Below, one piece after another: positions 57,985 to 64,000 of a stretch of 64,000 bases of DNA. The DNA lies in assembly GCF_963169125.1 (NCBI RefSeq), contig NC_084795.1, forward strand, positions 263,123,042-263,187,041. The letters are read 5' to 3'. The position numbers were made by a program, and so were the translations under genes. The notes below the pieces were generated by a model, which was not told the DNA's origin, ran no database searches, and saw only the letters and a list, made by a program, of their open reading frames with translations. This DNA is from Humulus lupulus. Its lineage: Eukaryota > Streptophyta > Magnoliopsida > Rosales > Cannabaceae. The stretch's first letter is position 1. The number at the start of each line of letters is the position of its first letter.

Positions 57985-58012
57985 CCTTAAGCATTCAGTC
58001 CCTGAACAAGTT

Positions 58013-59453
58013 ATGGCCGCTAATAATCAGAACGTTCCTGAAGAAAATTATCCAAGACGTCCTGGGAAACAGCCGATGGAAAACCCAGATGTTGAAGAAA
58101 GAAGTGGATCCTCCGATTCTCGGGGACCACCCGCTCCACCAAGATATGAGGACATGTATTACAATCCTGAGCGATATGTTCCCATTGTGGAACTTGAGAA
58201 CCGGCAGCTGAAACAGCAATTGGCAGAAGCCAACAAGCGGAATGAGGAGTTAGCGAGGATAGCCGCAGAGGCGCAGGTGGCTCAGCCCCCGCCTCCGCGT
58301 GAAAACCAAGCTCCTCCTCCTAGGGACGTGCATGTTCCTCCCCGCAGGCCCCGTGGGCGTCCACGAAAGAATGCTGCCACAAGAAGGTCGGCACAACCTC
58401 CGGCGCCAGCAGAGCCATCCACTCCCTCTAGGCCCCAAAGAAGTACCCGGGCTGGGGCCCCGGTTAATCCACCTGTGGAAATACTTGCGGGAACTGAGAA
58501 CAACTGAGAACAACTGAGCCCCTCAAGTCCCTGGGAGCGCACCAAATTCAACCAACCCATCTCGGGCAAACTCCGGACCGTCTAGGCCGTGAAATGGGTG
58601 GCAGCCACCGTCACCCATACAGTTCCCTCCATCACCTATAAGATATCCTTCACCCCCTCGCAGGAATGCTCAACTAGTTCGAGATCAGGATGAAATGCGT
58701 GCGGGGAGGAGACAAGGAAACAGGGAGGCTTTCAAGGAGCGGAGAGGCGCCCTATCAGAAAGAAGTCAAACATCTCGGTCTCGCACGGTGGAAACGAGGC
58801 GGCATGGAAAAGATCCATCTCGAAATAACCATGCGACAAGTTTTACTAGTGACGACTCTGGATATACCAGATCGGTCAGCATGCATGATCGAGGTCGTAA
58901 GAATACTGGAAGCCGCAAGAATCGCTCCGACCTACGAGAACATTTGAATCAAAGTCAAGGTAATGTTGACCCGATAAACCCAGACCTGAGGGATCGCTTG
59001 AATAGGCGTAAAGACCCCCTGCGAAGGCGCGAGCCTGGAATTGTGATCGACAACAACCGATTCCAGACGGTTCACCTCGCGGACCCAGTCCAGGAAAGAA
59101 TTGATCAGTTAGAAAAGGCCTTCAGGCTTTTGAAAAATGAGCAAGGTCAGGATCGATATGACGATTCTGATGAGGAGCTTGAACCGTTCGCTCCTCACAT
59201 TTCCAACACTCCATTTCCCCAAGGATTCTGGATCCCTCACATCCCCACGTTTGAGGGAAAGTCTGACCCGTACAGCCATTTGGGTACATTCAATACCATA
59301 ATGAGAGCAAGTAACGTGGGTTACGAGCTCAGATGCATGTTATTTCCAGCATCACTGACAGGACCAGCCAAAAGCTGGTTCGAAAAATATAAAAGACACT
59401 CAATAACCTCTTAGGATCAGCTGTCGAAAGACTTCAAGAAGCAGTTCAGAGCC
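58013..59453 (+). pseudogene. gag: Tat Gag, N-terminal and capsid part (element D)
   Basis: ATG at 58013, 49 bp behind the LTR: MAANNQNVPEENYPRRPGKQ. A coiled helix follows (VELENRQLKQQLAEANKRNE, about residues 60-95), then a Pro/Arg-rich stretch with an AT-hook (RRPRGRPRK, 58343-58369), and a Ser/Arg-rich linker. The capsid core comes after (IPTFEGKSDPYSHLGTFNTI, LTGPAKSWFEKYKRHS, 59240-59400). Three lesions: a 10-bp tandem duplication at 58496-58522 shifts the frame, a TGA near 58590 stands for Arg, and a TAG at 59412 for Trp (SWDQLSKDF context). Confidence 0.85.
58343..58369 (+). other. AT-hook motif in Gag of element D
   Basis: The codons spell RRPRGRPRK, with the RGRP core and flanking basic residues of AT-hooks, which bind the minor groove of AT-rich DNA. 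Not found in the Gag of E2. Confidence 0.75.
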
Positions 59454-61076
59454 ATGATGGGGGTTAGACCCGAGGCGTCAACCCTGACTAACATTCGGCA
59501 GCAGCCAGGAGAGACATTGAAAAGTTACCTTACGAGGTTTAACTTGGAAGTTGCCCGAGCTCAGAATGTGGATGATAGCGGCCACTTAATGGCTGTTCAA
59601 GCCGGAGTTACACCAGGAAGTGCTCTCTGGGATGACATGCAGAGAAAACCGGTGAGGTCACTAACCGAGTTTAACAAACGAGCACAGAGGTTTGTCAATG
59701 TAGAGGAAGCAAGGTCGACACTTAATGTGACTTCCCAGCCCGTAACTACAATGATAAACGTGAACTCTGCCTCAACCTCGGCAGACCCATCAGCTTCAAA
59801 GCCTGCTACGAAAAACCCTTCCAAGAGGAAAAAGAACGAAGGGAATAACCCCGAGGCCGAAGGAGGAAAGAAAAAGAAAGGGGAGAGATATTTCTCCGTC
59901 TACAGAGTGTACACCGAGCTCAACGAGTCTCGGGAGAACATATACCTAGTTAATGAAAACCAGGTCCCCTTTAGGTGTCCAGACCCAATGAGAAATCAGA
60001 AGTCCAAGAGGGACTCCAGCAAGTATTGTCGATTTCACAGAGACACCGGGCATACTACTGATGAATGTCGACAGATGAAAGACGAGATCGAAGGATTGAT
60101 CTCGAGGGCTTACTTTAGACAATATGTCAAGAACCAGAGTACTAATCAGGCGACCGCGAGGCAAAGAGCAGCCGCATCGCAGCCCACACAAAACAATAAT
60201 TCCCGAGCTAGGGAAGAAGATAGGCCGCCTCCGATAAATGGAGAAGACGTGATAACCATCTCGGGAGGGCCTCATCCCGCGGGCATGGGCAGAAATGCCC
60301 AAAAGAGATACGTTAACGAGCTGAAGACTGGGGACGGGTCTCCCTATGAACCCGAACCGAGAGCTCCAAAAAGTCAGAGGATTGAATCCCAACCAATAAC
60401 CTTCACTGAGGAAGACGCGTCCCATGTTCAATTTCCTCACCATGATCCACTGGTCATCACTCTCCAGCTGGCAAATAAAAGGGTCCACCGAGTTCTCATA
60501 GACAATGGGAGCTCAGTTAACATTCTCTATAAAGCAACCCTCGAAAAGATGGGACTCTCCCTTCGTGACCTGAAAGTGTGTGCGACTACTTTATACAGCT
60601 TTTCAGGAGAAGGGACCGCCTGCATGGGATCCATCGAGCTCCCCGTAACCTTGGGAAACTACCCGGTCTTAGCAACCAAGATGATGGAGTTCGTGGTAGT
60701 GGATCTACCTTCAGCCTACAATGTGCTGCTCGGGAGACCTGCCCTGGTTGGGCTGGGGGCAGTCTCATCAGTAAGGCATCTGGCCCTTAAGTTCCCGACC
60801 CCTAGCGGCGTCGGGACATTGAAGGGAGATCAGTTAGCTGGAAGAGAGTGCTACAACATTTCCTTAAGAGGAAAGAAACAGACGAGCGCACAAGCACTCG
60901 TCATTATTCAAGGTAAAGACGGGACGGTCTTAGAGATTGATGAAGAGATCGATCCAATGGTTGAGGAGAAAGCTGACCTCGAACCCTTAGAAGAGCTCGA
61001 AGAAATTCAGCTCGAGGAAACTGATCCCTCGAAAAAGGTAAAAGTTGGAAAACACCTCCAGGAAGAGACAAAATAG
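59454..61076 (+). CDS. gag-pro: Tat Gag (C-terminal)-protease frame, element D
   Basis: A 540-codon frame that continues Gag after the TAG at 59412; the ATG at 59454 is internal to Gag, not a native start. Residues 1-65 end the capsid (TLKSYLTRFNLEVARAQNVD). A Lys-rich linker follows, then the knuckle CRFHRDTGHTTDEC (about residues 192-205). The aspartic protease has [17 protein letters not shown] (about residues 346-362) and the flap-side SAYNVLLGRPALVGLGAVSS. The active site is D-N-G rather than D-T-G, as in element A but unlike E2 (D-T-G). The frame ends in an acidic tail and at TAG-CAA-CTA. Confidence 0.88.
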   Translation: MMGVRPEASTLTNIRQQPGETLKSYLTRFNLEVARAQNVDDSGHLMAVQAGVTPGSALWDDMQRKPVRSLTEFNKRAQRFVNVEEARSTLNVTSQPVTTMINVNSASTSADPSASKPATKNPSKRKKNEGNNPEAEGGKKKKGERYFSVYRVYTELNESRENIYLVNENQVPFRCPDPMRNQKSKRDSSKYCRFHRDTGHTTDECRQMKDEIEGLISRAYFRQYVKNQSTNQATARQRAAASQPTQNNNSRAREEDRPPPINGEDVITISGGPHPAGMGRNAQKRYVNELKTGDGSPYEPEPRAPKSQRIESQPITFTEEDASHVQFPHHDPLVITLQLANKRVHRVLIDNGSSVNILYKATLEKMGLSLRDLKVCATTLYSFSGEGTACMGSIELPVTLGNYPVLATKMMEFVVVDLPSAYNVLLGRPALVGLGAVSSVRHLALKFPTPSGVGTLKGDQLAGRECYNISLRGKKQTSAQALVIIQGKDGTVLEIDEEIDPMVEEKADLEPLEELEEIQLEETDPSKKVKVGKHLQEETK

Positions 61077-61082
61077 CAACTA
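61074..61082 (+). promoter_or_regulatory. Candidate UAG readthrough signal between gag-pro and pol (D)
   Basis: AAA-TAG-CAA-CTA fits UAG-CAR-YYA. The same frame continues directly as QLTCFLKKNHDVFAWSHSNMVG into RT. It is shared with element A at 3936. Confidence 0.6.
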
Positions 61083-63350
61083 ACTTGCTTTTTAAAGAAA
61101 AACCATGACGTTTTCGCATGGTCACATTCGAACATGGTAGGGATAAGTCCGAATATAGCAAGCCACGCACTAAATATAGATAAAAGCTTCCCTCCGAAGC
61201 AACAAAAGTGAAGACAACTGGATGATGACAGAAAGAAGGCACTGAAGGAGGAGGTCGACAGGTTAAAAGCAAACCGATTCATTAGGGATGCTTTTTACCC
61301 TAACTGGGTAGCCAATCCGGTGTTGGTCCCAAAGCCTAATGGGACATGGCGGGCCTGTATTGACTATTCGAACCTCAACAAATCTTGCCCAAAGGACTGT
61401 TTTCCATTACCAAGGATTGACCAGCTCGTGGATGCCACGGCGGGGCATGGCCTGATGTCGTTCATGGATGCCTATTCTAGATATAACCAAATTCCCATGC
61501 ATGCCCCCGACCAGGAACATACGAGCTTCATAATGGATAAGGGGCTATACTGCTATAATGTCATGCCATTCGGGCTCAAAAATGTTGGGGCCACATACCA
61601 GCGGCTCGTGAACATGATGTTTTCAGAACAGATAGGGAACAACATGGAAGTTTATGTTAACGACATGCTTTTCAAGTCTCAACTTAACAATAACCATGTT
61701 GATGACCTCAAAGAGTGCTTTGGCGTGCTCCGAAAGTATGACATGAAACTAAATCCCCATAAGTGTACTTTCGGAGTATCTTCAGGAAAATTCCTGGGCT
61801 TTATCGTGAACGCTCGTGGAATAGAAGCCAACCCTGACAAGATCCAGGCCCTGATTGACATGCCCTCACCTCGAAGACACAAGGATGTCCAAAGTTTGAC
61901 CGACAGGATGGCGGCCCTAAGTAGGTTCATTTCAAAATCTACGGATCATTGTCTTCCGTTTTTCAACCTTTTGAGGGGAGGTAAGAAATTTGAATGGATG
62001 GAGGAGTGCGAGCTGGCTTTCCAGGAGCTTAAAAAGCACCTCGCAGAACCCCCCATCTTGTCAAAACCTGTTACGGGAGAAGTACTGTACCTATACCTTT
62101 CCACCACCGAACACGCGATAAGTGCAGTGCTCGTGCGAGAAGAAGAGAAGGTACAGAGACCTGTTTATTACATCAGTAAAAGGTTACTGGGGGCAGAGTC
62201 GAGATACCCCTTGATGGAGAAGCTGGCTCTCATCTTAATTCATTCATCTCGTAAACTTCAACCCTACTTTCAGGCGCATCCCATCCATGTGTTGACTGAT
62301 CAACCACTTAGGCAAGTCTTGTCTAAACCGGAGGCTTCAGGTCGACTTCTTAAATGGGCTGTTGATCTCGAACAGTTTGAGATCACCTACCACCTGAGGA
62401 TGACCATTAGGGCACAGGCGTTGGCAGACTTTATAGTAGAATGTACTGGCATGGCCAACGACGAGGTTATAACCCCGGCCCACGAGCTGTGGAAACTTTA
62501 CGTCGACGGCTCATCTAATGAAAATGGATCAGGGGCAGGGGTCATTTTGGTTACCCCCGCAGGGAGCAGATTCCATTATGCCTTAAGATTTGACTTCAAG
62601 GCGTCGAATAATGAGGCCGAATACGAGGCTTTACTGGCGGGACTTCGTATAGCCAAGGAGCTCAAAGCTAAAGCAATACATTGCTACAGCGACTCCCAGC
62701 TCGTGGTTAATCAAATCTTGGGAGAATACCAGGCTCGTGGCATGAGAATGGCAGCTTATTTGGAGAAGGCAAAATCCTCATTGGAGTATTTCGAATTTTA
62801 TGCAATCGAACAGGTTCCCCGAGAGCGGAACTCAAATGCTAATGCCTTAGCTCGGCTCGCCACCTCTGCTGAGAATGATGAACTGAACGTTGTGCCAATA
62901 GAACACCTCTCGGCACCTAGCATTAACGAGCCAGAGGAGGAAGATGTGTGTATGATTGAGTCAGAGCCTACCTGGATGACCCTGATAGTTGAATATCTCG
63001 AGAACAGAGTCCTTCCAAAAGACCGGAGCCAGGCTCGAAAATTAATGTATCAACTTCCCTGTTACACCATTTTGGATGGAAAGCTGTACAGAAGGGGGTA
63101 TTCCATGCCATTACTTCAGTGCGTAACTCCACCCGAAGCTAAGAAGATCATTAAAGAAATTCATGAAGGGTTCTGCGGAGATCACACCGAGGGGCATAGC
63201 CTATCCAAGAAAATCATACGCCAAGGATATTTCTGGCCTACCATTAAATCGGATTCTTTCGAGTACGTGAAGAAATGCAACAAATCCCAGAGATTTGCCA
63301 CGATTCCTCGAGCTCCACCATCCAAGCTAATCATGTTGACTTCCCGATAG
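61077..63350 (+). pseudogene. pol: Tat RT, degenerate RNase H, archaeal-type RNase H, integrase zinc domain (element D)
   Basis: The frame continues from the TAG at 61074. A TGA at 61209 stands for Arg or Trp. From 61320 there are 676 open codons. RT has FMDAYSRYNQIPMHAPDQEH, GLKNVGATYQ and the catalytic box at 61653-61664, which reads YVND. The first RNase H (about residues 250-380) has lost its first aspartate (LYLYLSTTEHA) but keeps YPLMEKLAL and HVLTDQPLR. The archaeal-type RNase H (about residues 389-520) has LYVDGSS, NNEAEYEALLAGLR and YSDSQLVVNQIL, but the last acidic residue is Asn (NSNANALA, 62841). The integrase zinc domain (HEGFCGDHTEGHS...CNKSQ) has its last Cys replaced by Ser. 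A TAG at 63348 (expected Trp) ends the frame. Confidence 0.92.
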
Positions 63351-64000
63351 CCATTCGCGGTATGGGAAATCGACCTCATAGGCTCTCTCCCCACTGGCAA
63401 GGGCGGCGTGAAATATGTTGTAGTCGCTGTGGATTACTTCACAAAGTGGACAGAGGCTGAACCGTTGGCAACAATAACTTCCAAAAAAGTCCTTGACTTC
63501 GTGGTAGAAAATATCGTATGCCGATATGGGATGCCGAGGAAAATTGTGTCCGACAACGGAACCTAGTTCGATAGCGACTTGTTTACCGACTTTTGTGAGA
63601 AGAATGGAATAATAAAGAGTTTTTTGTCAGTAGCTCATCCTCAGGCGAATGGCCAGGTCGAAGCTATAAACAAAACTCTCAAGAGTTCGCTAAAGAAAAA
63701 GTTGGAGGAAGCAAAGGGACGATGGCCCGAAGAATTGCCCCAAGTCCTATGGGGATATAGGACTACAGCTTGAACATCAACAGGACATACCCCATTCTCT
63801 CTAGCATACGGATGCGAGGCAATGTTGCCTATCGAGGTCGAAATTCCAACAATCCGAACTCACATTTATGACCAAAACTCAAATCACACTCAGCTCGAAG
63901 AAACCTTAGACTTTTTTGAAGAAAAGAGAAACGAGGCTCAGCTGAGGAACGCGGCCTACCAGCAACGAGCTACCAGGTATTTCAACAAAAGGGTTCGAGA
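63351..64000 (+). pseudogene. int: Tat integrase core, element D (runs off window)
   Basis: In the same frame after the TAG: FAVWEIDLIGSLPTGKGGVK (first catalytic Asp), KIVSDNGT-stop-FDSDLF (second Asp; TAG at 63564 stands for Gln), and HPQANGQVEAINKTLKSSLK (Glu). VLWGYRTTA-stop-TS follows (TGA at 63771 stands for Arg), then TPFSLAYGCEAMLPIEVEIP and a C-terminal part still open at 64000. All three catalytic acids are present, but three nonsense codons block the product. Confidence 0.9.

Larger units (their letters stand above)
57176..64000 (+). mobile_element. Tat-lineage Ty3/gypsy element D, 3' end outside window
   Basis: LTR, PBS, gag, protease, RT, degenerate RNase H, archaeal-type RNase H and integrase in order, with the last continuing beyond 64000. 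Apart from a 10-bp duplication in gag, everything lies in one frame from about 58515 to 64000, interrupted by six stops that look like point mutations plus the TAG at 61074 shared with element A. It is inserted in a copia LTR that is inserted in a Mutator-like transposase. Confidence 0.92.

Noticed and set aside
58250..58569. Overlapping minus-strand Gly/Arg-rich frames
   Set aside because: Complement of the Pro/Arg-rich Gag segment; no support of their own.

Overview
The window looks like a retrotransposon-dominated, probably heterochromatic stretch of a flowering-plant (most likely eudicot) nuclear genome. The organism cannot be named from the sequence. There are no bacterial-type genes, rRNA, tRNA or CRISPR arrays, and no convincing intact host gene. 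Almost everything recognisable belongs to three plant transposon groups: Ty3/gypsy elements of the Tat lineage (archaeal-type second RNase H, and an antisense open reading frame downstream of integrase), Ty3/gypsy chromoviruses of the Tekay/Del type (chromodomain-like integrase tail, LTRs of about 2.3 kb beginning and ending TGTAAYG...CRTTACA), and Ty1/copia elements. Two Mutator-like transposase relics and a small Mutator-type MITE are also present.

Layout. 1-2218 is a Tekay LTR. 2219-13132 is Tat element A (+ strand): gag-pro, RT-RNase H, second RNase H, integrase, a minus-strand antisense ORF and the start of a 3' LTR. It is interrupted by a Tat solo LTR with a perfect 5-bp target duplication (5084-6308) and by an LTR-less Tekay pol fragment (8656-11090). 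13133-14890 is another Tekay-like LTR. 14891-19876 is Tekay element B (minus), a nearly intact pol with its 3' LTR. It joins at a short microhomology to a Tekay integrase fragment, a Tat gag start, PBS and LTR (19880-21236), followed by an antisense-ORF relic (21605-22365). 22366-23664 is a copia LTR. 23665-33660 is Tat element E2 (minus), with two strongly diverged LTRs and a spliced plus-strand antisense gene. 33661-37190 holds a copia-like LTR relic and a Tekay LTR fragment. 37191-38356 is the N-terminal part of a Mutator-like transposase.

38357-45617 is mostly AT-rich non-coding DNA with a probable solo LTR, a minisatellite of about 43 bp, a local duplication and one exon-like open frame. 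45618-53237 is a complete copia insertion (minus) with matching LTRs, PBS, PPT and a perfect TTTCA target duplication; it lacks a recognisable gag and carries a MITE. 53600-56769 is a second Mutator-like transposase, cut in its SWIM zinc finger by a copia LTR (56770-57175), which is itself cut by Tat element D (57176 to the window end, + strand).

How the parts work together. In the Tat elements gag-pro and RT-RNaseH-integrase lie in one frame. In both A and D they are separated by the same in-frame UAG followed by CAA-YUA, which matches the tobamovirus-type readthrough signal; the related element E2 has a sense codon there. Each recognisable antisense ORF has its own TATA box on the opposite strand, and in E2 a frame-preserving intron can be seen. 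This suggests a convergent, independently transcribed gene within the element. Most other stops are explained by single C-to-T or G-to-A changes, as expected of old methylated copies.
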